31,613 nt of DNA from Leptofilum sp050292445. Its GTDB lineage: Bacteria; Chloroflexota; Anaerolineae; Promineifilales; Promineifilaceae. The notes under the pieces are model-generated. The model did no database searches. It saw nothing but the letters and a program-made list of their open reading frames with translations, and was not told where the DNA came from. Both the position numbers and the translations under genes were made by a program. Positions 1-7,658 of this stretch are shown piece after piece (position 1 is the first letter of the stretch; the number at the start of each line of letters is the position of its first letter). The stretch lies in the NCBI GenBank assembly GCA_050292445.1, contig JBNKLQ010000039.1, positions 1 to 31,613 of the forward strand. The letters are read 5' to 3'.

Positions 1-104
1 ATCGCGTAAAAGAATTGGCCGAAATGCTGCCAGGATGTTTTACGGCCGTTCAACAAGACCTTAATAACTTCATCCAGTTCCTCCACCAGTTAGCCAATGA
101 TTAA
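1..104 (+). CDS. 3' end of an unidentified CDS (partial)
   Basis: An open frame (frame 3) enters from the left edge and stops with TAA at 102-104. It encodes about 33 residues ending in HQLAND. The tail looks helical and hydrophilic and contains one ACGGCCGT octamer (read as T-A-V), as the confirmed genes here do. No family can be recognised from so short a piece. It points the same way as the amylosucrase gene 48 nt downstream and may share its transcript. Confidence 0.45.
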   Translation, partial: RVKELAEMLPGCFTAVQQDLNNFIQFLHQLAND

Positions 105-108
105 TCTC

Positions 109-146
109 ACCAGTTACCCAATTACTCAATTACCCAGTTACCTTCT
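109..146. repeat. degenerate TTACCCA tandem repeat before the amylosucrase gene
   Basis: The gap between the upstream stop and the amylosucrase start consists of imperfect copies of a unit close to CAATTACCCA (CAGTTACCCA, ATTACTCA, ATTACCCA, GTTACC). It is low-complexity intergenic DNA. No Shine-Dalgarno sequence is visible in it. Confidence 0.5.
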
Positions 147-152
147 TTCAAA

Positions 153-2099
153 ATGATCGCAACTTCAGTACAAAAAAAAATTAAAGAGCAAGTATCCCAA
201 GACCCCACTTTTGCCAAACTATACAAGTACCGGCAAAACCAGTTTTTTCAGCGGCTGGAAGTGTATTGGGATGATTTGATACGGCCGTTACACCATCTCT
301 ACGGCCATCTAGACAACTTTGAACCGTGGCTGACTGACACCATCACCCGCATTGGCCGCGCCTACGCCCAGCGCCCCCACGAACTGCAACTGCTCGACGA
401 AAAGCGCCTACTCCAGCCCGACTGGTACCAAAAATCAACCATGCTCGGCTACGTCGCCTACACCGACCGCTTTGCCGATGATCTCAAAGGGGTAGCTGGC
501 AAAATAGAGTACCTCAACGAACTGGGCATCACTTATCTGCACCTGATGCCCCTGCTTAAACCCCGCTCCGGTGCCAACGACGGCGGTTATGCTGTTATGA
601 ATTACCGACAGGTGAATCCCAGGCTGGGCAGCATGAAAGATTTGGCCAATTTAGCCACCCAACTGCGCCGCAACGACATCAGCCTGTGCATCGACTTTGT
701 TTGCAACCACACTGCCAAGGAACACAAATGGGCGCTAAAAGCTCGCGCTGGTGACCAAACCTATCAAGATTACTACCTTATGTTCCCCGACCGTGCCCTG
801 CCGGACGCCTACGAAGAAACGTTGCCCGAAATTTTCCCCGATTTTAAGGCAGGCAACTTCACCTATTACGCAGATTTAGACAAATGGGTCTGGACCACCT
901 TCAACGAATACCAATGGGATTTGAACTACAAAAACCCGACCGTCTTCACCGAAATGCTGGAGATCATGCTTTACCTGGCCAACCAGGGTGTAGAGATTTT
1001 ACGGCTCGATGCCGTCGCTTTTATGTGGAAGCGTTTGGGCACCGATTGTCAGAATCAGCCCGAAGCCCATCTGCTGCTGCAAGCGTTTCGTGCCCTCAGC
1101 CGGTTGGCTGCGCCTGCCCTGCTGCTTAAAGCCGAAGCGATTGTCTCGCCGCCACAGCTCATCCCTTACCTGGGGCGTGGCGTGGCAGCCAACAAGGAGT
1201 GCCACCTGGCTTACCACAACGTGCTGATGGTGGTGCTGTGGAGCTGCCTGGCAGAACGCAAGGCAGTGCTGGCTACGAAGGCACTGCAAAACATGCCGCC
1301 CATCCCCTCTGGGGCCAGCTGGGTCACTTACGTGCGCTGCCACGACGACATTGGTTGGGCCATCACCGAAGAAGATGCGGCCCAAGTGGGCCTGGACGGT
1401 TATGCACATCGCACTTTTCTGAGCGATTTCTACACGGGGCGCTTCGCAGATTCGTTTGCCGCTGGCACCACCTTCCAATTCAATCCCAAAAACAATGACC
1501 GGCGGGTGAATGGGTCGTTGGCGTCGCTGGCTGGGCTGGAAACGGCCGTATCCAACACCAACTGGGCTGAAGTAGAAATGGCCATCCGCCGCATTTTGCT
1601 GCTGCACAACCTCATCTTTGCCTACGGCGGCATCCCGCTCCTCTACATGGGGGATGAAATTGGCCTGCTCAACGACCACAGCTACCTGGAAGACCCCGAT
1701 CTGGCCAACGACAGCCGCTGGATTCACCGGCCCTTTATGGATTGGGAAAAAGCGGCCGAACGACACGATCCGCAAACGGTCACCGGGCGAATCTACCTGG
1801 GTTTATGTCAACTTATTGCGACGCGAAAACGAACGCTGATGCTTCATGCGGAAACGGCCGTTTATCCCACTTGGACTCACAATGATCACGTCTTAGGCTT
1901 GCTCCGCGACAATCCGCGCGGGCGACTGCTCATCCTGGCCAATGTCACCGAAGAACCACAAACCGTCAGCCACGACCGCTTGCAACAGCTTGATTTCAGC
2001 GGCCTACTGTATGATCGGCTTACGGAAAAACCCATCAATATGTGGCAAGATCTCACTCTGGAGCCATACCAGGTCGTCTGGCTCCAGCAAACTCCGTAG
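153..2099 (+). CDS. amylosucrase (GH13 sucrose glucosyltransferase)
   Basis: The 648-residue protein matches amylosucrase (EC 2.4.1.4) in length and motifs. Amylosucrase transfers glucose from sucrose to a growing alpha-1,4-glucan and releases fructose. An N-terminal helical region (about 1-95) precedes the TIM barrel. The GH13 signature regions are clear: DFVCNHT (region I), ILRLDAVAF with the nucleophile at Asp286, LLKAEAIV with the acid/base at Glu328, and YVRCHDDIGW with His397/Asp398. Asp286 and Glu328 fall at the positions I recall for the characterised Neisseria enzyme. A short beta domain ends the protein. No signal peptide is visible, so it is probably cytoplasmic. The next gene is a fructokinase, which would use the released fructose. 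No good ribosome-binding site precedes the ATG. Sucrose phosphorylase or sucrose hydrolase are less likely alternatives. Confidence 0.93.
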   Translation: MIATSVQKKIKEQVSQDPTFAKLYKYRQNQFFQRLEVYWDDLIRPLHHLYGHLDNFEPWLTDTITRIGRAYAQRPHELQLLDEKRLLQPDWYQKSTMLGYVAYTDRFADDLKGVAGKIEYLNELGITYLHLMPLLKPRSGANDGGYAVMNYRQVNPRLGSMKDLANLATQLRRNDISLCIDFVCNHTAKEHKWALKARAGDQTYQDYYLMFPDRALPDAYEETLPEIFPDFKAGNFTYYADLDKWVWTTFNEYQWDLNYKNPTVFTEMLEIMLYLANQGVEILRLDAVAFMWKRLGTDCQNQPEAHLLLQAFRALSRLAAPALLLKAEAIVSPPQLIPYLGRGVAANKECHLAYHNVLMVVLWSCLAERKAVLATKALQNMPPIPSGASWVTYVRCHDDIGWAITEEDAAQVGLDGYAHRTFLSDFYTGRFADSFAAGTTFQFNPKNNDRRVNGSLASLAGLETAVSNTNWAEVEMAIRRILLLHNLIFAYGGIPLLYMGDEIGLLNDHSYLEDPDLANDSRWIHRPFMDWEKAAERHDPQTVTGRIYLGLCQLIATRKRTLMLHAETAVYPTWTHNDHVLGLLRDNPRGRLLILANVTEEPQTVSHDRLQQLDFSGLLYDRLTEKPINMWQDLTLEPYQVVWLQQTP

Positions 2100-2151
2100 T
2101 CGCGGATTCTTTCCGCGCTCGACTCAGTTACGCAGAAAGAATCTGCGGCTA
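2097..2151. repeat. paired-hairpin inverted repeat abutting a stop codon
   Basis: The element starts at the TAG stop of the amylosucrase gene. It consists of two small hairpins: CGCGGA/TCCGCG (2101-2117) and CGCAGA/TCTGCG (2131-2147). The flanks TAGTCG and CGGCTA are themselves near-inverted repeats. A second copy of the same architecture lies at 6560-6610, also on a TAG stop codon. It may act as a terminator or be a small non-autonomous element. Confidence 0.6.
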
Positions 2152-2158
2152 CAAATAA

Positions 2159-2198
2159 AAAAAATCTGCGTAATCTACGAAATCTGCGGATTCATTTC
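2159..2198. repeat. CGCAGATT-family dispersed repeat (reverse orientation)
   Basis: AATCTGCGTAATCTACGAAA followed by ATCTGCGGATTC is the reverse complement of the CGCAGATTACGCAGATT repeat seen at 7547-7580. It occupies the rest of the gap up to the fructokinase ribosome-binding site (AAGGAG near 2201). Confidence 0.55.
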
Positions 2199-2215
2199 AA
2201 GAAGGAGACAAAACC

Positions 2216-3115
2216 ATGACACTCTATGGCGGAATCGAAGCAGGCGGCACCAAATTTGTCTGTGCCGTGGGCACCGGCCCTGGCGACATCCAGGCCGAAG
2301 TGCGCTTCCCGACCACCCAACCAGCAGAAACCATCCAGCAAGCTATTGACTTTTTCCAGGCACAAATTGCCGAGCGTGGCCCGCTGGCCGCCATTGGCAT
2401 CGCTTCTTTTGGCCCCGTCGATCCAAATCCCCTGTCGCCAACCTTCGGCCATATCACCACCACGCCCAAACCTGGCTGGGCCAACGCCGATCTGGCTGGG
2501 CCAATTCAGCGCACCTTCAACGTGCCCATCGGCTTCGACACAGATGTGAACGGTGCAGCCCTCGGCGAAGGGCGCTGGGGCGCAGCAAAGGGGTTAGACA
2601 CTTTTATTTACATAACAATTGGCACCGGGGTTGGTGGCGGGGCGATGGTAAACGGCCGTCTCCTCCACGGCCTCATTCATCCAGAAATGGGCCACATCAC
2701 CCTACCCCACGATTGGGAGAAAGACCCGTATCCTGGCAAGTGTCCCTATCATGGCGATTGCTTTGAAGGCATGGCTGCTGGACCAGCCATCGAGGAACGT
2801 TGGGAAACCAAGGGGCAAAATTTGCCAGCCAACCATCCCGCCTGGGAATTGGAGGCGCATTATATTGCCCAGGCACTGCGCAGCCTCATCTGCACCCTGT
2901 CACCGCAGCGCATCATTTTGGGCGGTGGCGTCATGGAGCAGCCACAATTGTTCCCCCTGGTGCGCCAAAAAACGCTGGAAGCGCTCAATGGCTACGTGCA
3001 ATCCCCCGCCATCCTGGACAACATCGACACGTACATTGTCCCGCCAGGCTTGGGCAACAAAGCGGGCGTGCTGGGTGCCTTCGCCCTGGGGATGATGGAA
3101 GCGGCTGCCACATGA
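2216..3115 (+). CDS. scrK: ROK-family fructokinase
   Basis: The 299-residue protein is a ROK-family sugar kinase, most like bacterial fructokinases (fructose + ATP to fructose 6-phosphate). The N-terminal GGIEAGGTKFVCAV is the phosphate-1 loop of the ASKHA fold. GFDTDVNGAALGE carries the catalytic Asp region, and TIGTGVGGGAMVNG is the second phosphate loop. The ROK zinc-binding stretch HPEMGHI followed by CPYHGDC supplies His and Cys ligands. A good ribosome-binding site (AAGGAG) sits about 9 nt before the ATG. The position right after amylosucrase supports fructose as substrate, although glucokinase cannot be excluded by sequence alone. The TGA stop overlaps the next start as ATGA, so translation of the downstream methyltransferase is probably coupled. 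Confidence 0.9.
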   Translation: MTLYGGIEAGGTKFVCAVGTGPGDIQAEVRFPTTQPAETIQQAIDFFQAQIAERGPLAAIGIASFGPVDPNPLSPTFGHITTTPKPGWANADLAGPIQRTFNVPIGFDTDVNGAALGEGRWGAAKGLDTFIYITIGTGVGGGAMVNGRLLHGLIHPEMGHITLPHDWEKDPYPGKCPYHGDCFEGMAAGPAIEERWETKGQNLPANHPAWELEAHYIAQALRSLICTLSPQRIILGGGVMEQPQLFPLVRQKTLEALNGYVQSPAILDNIDTYIVPPGLGNKAGVLGAFALGMMEAAAT

Positions 3116-4590
3116 AATCTCGTCGTCGGTCCCGCCGACAAACCCCAAAGGCTGATCTTGAAAGCTCCCTGTCCGATTTACCCCGCATCCAACCGCGCCT
3201 GAGTCTGTTTAGTCAAGAAGATTGTTACCGCATTCATCGCGCCTCGCTCAACATCCTGCACCGTACCGGTGTCCAGGTTTTCTGCCCTGAGGCCAAAGCG
3301 CTGCTGCAAAAAGCCGGTGCTTTTATCCAGGATGATCTGGTGAAGCTTTCCCCGTCCCTGGTGGAATGGGCCTTAGCCTCTGCCCCCAATGCGTTTAATC
3401 TGCATTTTCGCGGTTCAGAGGAAGTGGCTATTCGGCTAGACGGCCGTTCCTGTTATTTTGGCCCCGGCTCCGACACCTTCCGCTATTTGGACCCACGCAG
3501 TGGCCAACGGCGCAACTTTAAACTGGCCGACATCGCTGACTGTGTCCGCCTCTGTGATGCCTTGCCGGAAATCAACTTTGTCATGTCGATGGGCGTGCCG
3601 CGTGATGTGCCAGACGGCCGTTACTTCTGGCACCAATACGCCACCCTGCTGCGTAACAGCACCAAACCCATTGTGGTTGTTTGTGATTCATTAGCTGATA
3701 TGGAAGCAATTACGGCGATGGCTGCGGCTGTAGCCGGTGGCATGGATCGCCTCGCCCAATTTCCCAACATTTTGCTTTATTCAGAACCCACAACCCCCTT
3801 GCAGCATTCACCGGCAGCCACCGAAAAATTGCTCTTTTGTGCCCAACATCGCATCCCCATCACCCACTCCCCCGCCCCAATGATTGGCGGCACGGCTCCC
3901 ATCACGCTGGCCGGAGCTGTGGCCCTGGGCAATGCAGAACTGTTGAGCAGCCTGGTAATGCATCAATTGAAAAACGGTGGAGCGCCCTTCCTGTACGGGC
4001 ATGGCGTGCACCATCTGGACATGAAAACAATGATCAGCGTCTACGGCGCGCCAGAATTCCAGCTGGCACGGGTGATGGCCGCCGAAATGGCCCGTTTTTA
4101 TCATCTGCCCGTCTGGGGCTACACCGGCCACACCGACAGCAAAGTGGTCGATGGCCAGGCAGCCGCCGATGCGCAGTTCTCGGTCATGACCGCCCTGCTG
4201 GCCAAAACAAACCTGAACCACGACGTAGGCTACCTGGAAGCTGGACTGGCCACCTCGCCAGAAATGATCCTCTTGACCAACGAACTGATCACCATGACGC
4301 GCCGCTTTGTGGCAGGCGTGCGCCTGGATGACGAAGCGCTGGCCCTGGATGTGATTCATGACGTGGGGCCAGGCGGCGAATTTTTGAGCCACGACCACAC
4401 GATGGCCCATTGGCGTGAATATTGGCAGCCGCAATTTTTTGACCGGCAGCGTCTGGAGTCATGGCAGGAGGATGGCGAGCGGGATATTAACGGCCGTTTA
4501 CGCGATCAGGTCATTGCCATCATGGATGAACACCAGGTCGAACCACTGCCACCACCTGTAGAAAGTGAAATCAACAAAATACTGTCGTAA
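3112..4590 (+). CDS. MttB-superfamily corrinoid methyltransferase (paralogue 1, non-Pyl)
   Basis: The 492-residue protein belongs to the trimethylamine methyltransferase (MttB) superfamily. These TIM-barrel enzymes move a methyl group from a quaternary or tertiary amine to a corrinoid protein. The start is the ATG in the ATGA overlap with the fructokinase stop; the frame is open further upstream, but that part lies inside the fructokinase gene. Family blocks are present: YFGPGSDTFRYLD, DALPEINFVMSMG, GGTAPITLAGAVALGNAE, LNHDVGYLEAGL and DVGPGGEFLSHDHT. There is no in-frame TAG, so it is not a pyrrolysine TMA enzyme. Substrates of non-Pyl relatives include glycine betaine, proline betaine and carnitine, and none can be assigned here. 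The block that reads AGCSESK in paralogue 2 reads TGHTDSK (His340, Lys344). The N terminus is unusually basic (KSRRRSRRQ). It lies upstream of the riboswitch, unlike the other four paralogues. Confidence 0.9.
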   Translation: MKSRRRSRRQTPKADLESSLSDLPRIQPRLSLFSQEDCYRIHRASLNILHRTGVQVFCPEAKALLQKAGAFIQDDLVKLSPSLVEWALASAPNAFNLHFRGSEEVAIRLDGRSCYFGPGSDTFRYLDPRSGQRRNFKLADIADCVRLCDALPEINFVMSMGVPRDVPDGRYFWHQYATLLRNSTKPIVVVCDSLADMEAITAMAAAVAGGMDRLAQFPNILLYSEPTTPLQHSPAATEKLLFCAQHRIPITHSPAPMIGGTAPITLAGAVALGNAELLSSLVMHQLKNGGAPFLYGHGVHHLDMKTMISVYGAPEFQLARVMAAEMARFYHLPVWGYTGHTDSKVVDGQAAADAQFSVMTALLAKTNLNHDVGYLEAGLATSPEMILLTNELITMTRRFVAGVRLDDEALALDVIHDVGPGGEFLSHDHTMAHWREYWQPQFFDRQRLESWQEDGERDINGRLRDQVIAIMDEHQVEPLPPPVESEINKILS

Positions 4591-4716
4591 CTGCTCTGAA
4601 CGAGATTTTTGCTGAGTTTGCTCGAAGGTGCTGCCGCAGGTGACATTTATCCTTAAATATCATGGCGTTTAGCACTGTCGATCCTGTTCGGTGATCAATT
4701 ACAAAAAGAAGGATTC

Positions 4717-4737
4717 TGATATATTAGAAATATATCA
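4717..4737. repeat. small inverted repeat TGATATAT-5-ATATATCA
   Basis: An 8-bp perfect inverted repeat with a 5-nt loop lies in the AT-rich leader between the first mttB gene and the cobalamin riboswitch. It could be an operator or chance in AT-rich DNA. No regulator can be named. Confidence 0.3.
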
Positions 4738-4839
4738 AGATCAGGAAAACAGCCGTAAAGATAACCATTTCGCCTTTGCCTCGGTCTCATGGCAATTTAC
4801 AAATTAATTAGGTAAACAAATGGTCGCTAAATCGCCTAA

Positions 4840-4882
4840 ATGAACCTTTACGCCATTACCCGATTAAATAGTAAAGGTTCAT
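4840..4882 (+). promoter_or_regulatory. 11-bp inverted repeat overlapping the 5' edge of the riboswitch
   Basis: ATGAACCTTTA (4840-4850) and TAAAGGTTCAT (4872-4882) are perfect reverse complements separated by 21 nt. The right arm overlaps GGTTC of the putative aptamer stem GGTTC-ATAA-GAGCC. The structure could therefore form the outer closing stem or compete with aptamer folding. The rest of the 4591-4839 leader shows no gene. A weak promoter-like TTGCCT (4776) with TACAAA (4798) is possible but not convincing. Confidence 0.4.
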
Positions 4883-5030
4883 AAGAGCCGAGCATTCTTT
4901 TCCGAGATGAAGTCCGGTGCCTTGCCACCCGGCAAGAAATCCGGCGCTGTCCCGCAACTGTAAGGCCAAGGGTATCCTTGTCCAAGCCAGACCATCCGTC
5001 TTTATGGCACTTGCTAGTCTCCGAGGAGAG
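4872..5030 (+). promoter_or_regulatory. cobalamin riboswitch
   Basis: The + strand carries the conserved cobalamin-aptamer core: AAGTCCGGTGCC, then AAATCCGGCGCTGTCCCGC, CCCGCAACTGTAA (4951-4963) and GCCAGACC (4986-4993). This is the AdoCbl-type B12-box arrangement known from Rfam Cobalamin elements. A strong intrinsic terminator follows within 40 nt, so control is probably transcriptional attenuation of the downstream mttB gene at 5120. GAGCATT occurs at 4890-4896 in the aptamer region and again in the 5' terminator arm (5032-5038). The 3' terminator arm could therefore pair with either, a plausible switching feature (inference). The exact riboswitch subclass is not resolved. Confidence 0.88.
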
Positions 5031-5063
5031 GGAGCATTTCCCAATTGGGAAATGCTCCTTTTT
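5031..5063 (+). terminator. intrinsic terminator of the cobalamin riboswitch
   Basis: GGAGCATTTCCC (5031-5042) and GGGAAATGCTCC (5047-5058) form a perfect 12-bp stem around the loop AATT, followed by TTTTTG. It sits between the B12 aptamer and the start codon at 5120, as expected for an attenuating expression platform. Confidence 0.9.
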
Positions 5064-5119
5064 GTTTTGATGGCATAGTGACGAGAAGCTGGCCGTGAAG
5101 CATGTTAGGGGGAATGGCG

Positions 5120-6562
5120 ATGAAAATCCTAAGCAGCAATGAAGAAATGCTTCCTAGCGTTCAGTTTCGACGGTTGTCTGATGGACAGTGCCAGCAGCTT
5201 TACTGGAACTGCTTGGAGATTCTGGAAAGCACGGGTGTGCGACTGTACGCGCCAGCAGCGCTGGACCTGCTGCGTAAAGCAGGCGTCACGCCTACCGACG
5301 GCAATCGGGTCCGCATTTCACACGGGATGGTTGAAAAGGCATTGACGACCGCGCCCTCACAAGTGACGTTTTACGACCGCAACGGCCGTCGCGCCCTGCC
5401 TGTCTCCGATCATCGTGTCTTTTATGGTCCCGGTTCAGACTGCCTGCACGTCATTGACCATCGTACTGAAGAGCGGCGAACGGCCGTTTTACAAGACGTG
5501 GTCGAAGCTGTTACTGTGGCGGATGCCCTGCCACACGTCGGGTTTGTGATGTGCATGTTCCTGCCGCATGACGTGCCCCAGGAAGCTGTAGATCGCCACC
5601 AGATGGCAACCATGCTATCCCACACCACCAAGCCCATCATCTTTGTCACCAACGAATTTTCCGGCTGCGTCGATGCCATTGCTATGGCCGAAGCGGTCGC
5701 CGGTGGCCCTGAGGCGTTACAGCGACGGCCGTTTGTCGGCTGCTACGTCAATGTCACCACTGGCCTGATTCACAATGAAGAAGCACTGCAAAAATTACTC
5801 TTTCTATCCGAAAAAGGCATTCCCTTTGCCTACGTACCCTCAACCCAGGGCGGCGTAACGGCACCGGTGACCCCGGCCGGTGCGCTGGCCGTGTCGCAGG
5901 CAGGGGCACTGGTGGGCGTTGTACTGTCCCAGTTGCAGCGGGAAGGCGCGCCCATCATCATGCCCGGCTGGGGTGGCAACATGCTGGACATGCGCACCAC
6001 CGTCCAGCCCTACGCCGATCCAGACAAACAGGCGCTGGCCGCCGATTTTGTGCATTGGCTGGGGCTGCCCATGTTTGGGCTGGCTGGTTGCAGCGAGTCG
6101 AAACTGGTCGACCAGCAGGCCGGGATTGAAGCAGCGCTGACGCTGATGAGTGCCACGCTAAGCGGAGCCAACCTGGTACATGATTTAGGTTACCTAGAGT
6201 CCGGGTTAACCGGTTCACTGGCACAGTTGGCAATCTGCGACGAGATTGTGGACTGGTTGTCTCACTTCATGCCCGGCGTGGCCATTAACGAGGAAATGGT
6301 GCCGTTGGACCTGATCGACGCCGTGGGACCTGACGGCGACTTCCTGGACAGCGATCACACGTACAACCATTTTCGCGAGCGCTGGTATCCATCGCTGTTC
6401 GAGCGCAACAACTACGATGGCTGGCTGGAACAAGGAGGGCAGTCGTTAGCAGAGCGAGCGGCCGTTCGCGTCAATGAAATCCTAGCCGAACACCAGCCCG
6501 AACCGCTGCCAGCAGCAGTGCAGCAAACGATCCAGGCCATCACGCAGCAAGCGGAAAAGTAG
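5120..6562 (+). CDS. MttB-superfamily corrinoid methyltransferase (paralogue 2, riboswitch-controlled)
   Basis: The 480-residue product is an MttB-superfamily methyltransferase that would demethylate a methylated amine to a corrinoid protein. I chose the ATG at 5120 because AGGGGGA (5107-5113) sits 6 nt before it. In-frame ATGs at 5102 and 5114 are upstream of, or too close to, that site. Family blocks include FYGPGSDCLHVID, DALPHVGFVMCMF, GGVTAPVTPAGALAVSQAG, AGCSESK (Cys324, Lys328), LVHDLGYLESGLTGS and DAVGPDGDFLDSDHT. There is no in-frame amber codon. It is the first gene after the cobalamin riboswitch and terminator. It is followed by the pterin methyltransferase and the first corrinoid protein, which together make a complete methyl-transfer module. 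The substrate is unknown. Confidence 0.9.
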   Translation: MKILSSNEEMLPSVQFRRLSDGQCQQLYWNCLEILESTGVRLYAPAALDLLRKAGVTPTDGNRVRISHGMVEKALTTAPSQVTFYDRNGRRALPVSDHRVFYGPGSDCLHVIDHRTEERRTAVLQDVVEAVTVADALPHVGFVMCMFLPHDVPQEAVDRHQMATMLSHTTKPIIFVTNEFSGCVDAIAMAEAVAGGPEALQRRPFVGCYVNVTTGLIHNEEALQKLLFLSEKGIPFAYVPSTQGGVTAPVTPAGALAVSQAGALVGVVLSQLQREGAPIIMPGWGGNMLDMRTTVQPYADPDKQALAADFVHWLGLPMFGLAGCSESKLVDQQAGIEAALTLMSATLSGANLVHDLGYLESGLTGSLAQLAICDEIVDWLSHFMPGVAINEEMVPLDLIDAVGPDGDFLDSDHTYNHFRERWYPSLFERNNYDGWLEQGGQSLAERAAVRVNEILAEHQPEPLPAAVQQTIQAITQQAEK

Positions 6563-6610
6563 CCGCGATTTCCTAATCGCGCGGGGGACGAGGTTAGGAA
6601 ACCTCGGCTA
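6560..6610. repeat. paired-hairpin inverted repeat abutting a stop codon (second copy)
   Basis: The element begins at the TAG stop of the second mttB gene. Hairpin one is CGCGATT-TCCT-AATCGCG (6564-6581); hairpin two is CGAGGTT-AGGA-AACCTCG (6589-6606). The outer ends TAGCCG and CGGCTA pair. The layout matches the element at 2097-2151. A termination, processing or mobile-element role is possible. Confidence 0.65.
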
Positions 6611-6653
6611 CGAGGCGAAATAATTTCAACAATTGAGTTTTGAGAGGTGATGT

Positions 6654-7538
6654 ATGCCAGAAGATTTGAAAACGGTTCTTTGTTCAAAGGAAAAAACGGT
6701 CACCGTGCATCGCGACAATCCCACCGTGATCATCGGCGAACGGATAAATCCCACTGGACGCAAAAAGGTGTTGGCTGCCCTGCAAGAAGGTAACTTCGAC
6801 ATCGTGCGTCAGGACGCCATTGCCCAGGTGGAAGCGGGTGCGGCCGTTCTCGACGTGAATGCTGGGGTGCCCGGTGCAGACGAACCGGTGCTGCTGAAAA
6901 AAGTGATGCAAATGGTGATGGACGTGACCGACGTGCCCCTATGCATCGATACGGCCGATCCCGACGCCTTGCAAGCCGCACTGGAAATTTATGAGGGCAA
7001 GGCACTAATCAACTCCGTCAACGGCGAAGAGCGGGCGCTGTCGGCCGTGCTGCCGCTGGCAAAGGAGCACGGTGCGGCCGTGATTGGATTGTGTATGGAT
7101 GATGATGGCATTCCGGAAACGGCCGAACAACGGCTGGCGGTGGCGGGCAAGATCATCGACCGTGCCGCCCAGATGGGCATTCCGCTGGAAGACGTGGTCA
7201 TCGATCCGCTGGCCCTGACGATGGGCGCTGACAGCAACGCTGGCCGCGTGGCCCTGGATACCATTGGCCTCGTCATACAAGAATTTGGCGTCAACGTCAC
7301 AATGGGTGCCAGCAACATCTCGTTTGGCCTGCCAGATCGCAAATACATCAATGCCACCTTTATCGCTATGGCCATTCACGCCGGGCTGACCTGCCCCATT
7401 ACCAATCCAATGGTGATGGAAGTGAAAACGGCCGTACTCGCTGCCAATTTAGCCATGGGGCGAGATGAATACGGCATGAACTGGATCAAGGCATACCGCA
7501 GCCGCGAAGCCGAAAAAGCGGCAATTGTCAATGCGTAA
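6654..7538 (+). CDS. MtgA-type methyltetrahydrofolate:corrinoid methyltransferase
   Basis: The 294-residue protein is a pterin-binding TIM-barrel methyltransferase of the MeTr/MtgA group. It moves a methyl group between a corrinoid protein and tetrahydrofolate. Visible motifs are GERINPTGRKK near the N terminus, VLDVNAG, CIDTADPDALQAAL, INSVNGE, DPLALTMGAD and GASNISFGLPDR; these line the pterin pocket in the family. An AGAGGTGATGT ribosome-binding region precedes the ATG. It lies between mttB paralogue 2 and the first corrinoid protein, where an MtgA would be expected to take methyl from methylcobalamin to THF. It lacks the extra domains of MetH. The AcsE role in acetyl-CoA synthesis is an alternative, but the neighbours favour amine demethylation. 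Confidence 0.88.
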   Translation: MPEDLKTVLCSKEKTVTVHRDNPTVIIGERINPTGRKKVLAALQEGNFDIVRQDAIAQVEAGAAVLDVNAGVPGADEPVLLKKVMQMVMDVTDVPLCIDTADPDALQAALEIYEGKALINSVNGEERALSAVLPLAKEHGAAVIGLCMDDDGIPETAEQRLAVAGKIIDRAAQMGIPLEDVVIDPLALTMGADSNAGRVALDTIGLVIQEFGVNVTMGASNISFGLPDRKYINATFIAMAIHAGLTCPITNPMVMEVKTAVLAANLAMGRDEYGMNWIKAYRSREAEKAAIVNA

Positions 7539-7546
7539 ATGAGTGG

Positions 7547-7580
7547 GAATCCGCAGATTACGCAGATTACGCAGATTTTC
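7547..7580. repeat. CGCAGATTA tandem repeat
   Basis: GAATCCGCAGATTA is followed by CGCAGATTA and CGCAGATTTT, three near-identical units of about 9-10 bp. The same family occurs in reverse at 2159-2198. It is intergenic filler between mtgA and the first corrinoid-protein gene. Confidence 0.65.
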
Positions 7581-7591
7581 TCCTGCTTTCT

Positions 7592-7630
7592 CTCTGTGGT
7601 TCTCTGTGTCTACTCTGTGGTTCTCTGTGT
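7592..7630. repeat. direct repeat CTCTGTGGTTCTCTGTGT x2
   Basis: The 18-mer at 7592-7609 is repeated exactly at 7613-7630 (period 21). Each unit is also internally repetitive (CTCTGTG). It is followed by the ribosome-binding site GGGAGG of the next gene. Confidence 0.7.
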
Positions 7631-7658
7631 AACTATATTTTTACGGGAGGTTTAAACC

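Noticed and set aside
999..1775. Long minus-strand open frame of 258 residues opposite amylosucrase
   Set aside because: It is a shadow of the GH13 gene, whose catalytic motifs are intact on the + strand. The other long minus-strand frames opposite the mttB genes are shadows for the same reason.
2800..3111. Upstream extension of the MttB paralogue 1 frame
   Set aside because: The frame is open but lies entirely within the fructokinase gene and encodes no family-like sequence; the ATG at 3112 in the ATGA overlap is the sensible start.
4717..4737. Terminator for MttB paralogue 1
   Set aside because: The TGATATAT stem is AT-only and has no T-tract, so it would be a poor terminator; kept only as a low-confidence repeat.
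4856..5044. Minus-strand open frame of 62 residues
   Set aside because: It covers the cobalamin riboswitch and terminator; the conserved RNA elements on the + strand explain the sequence.
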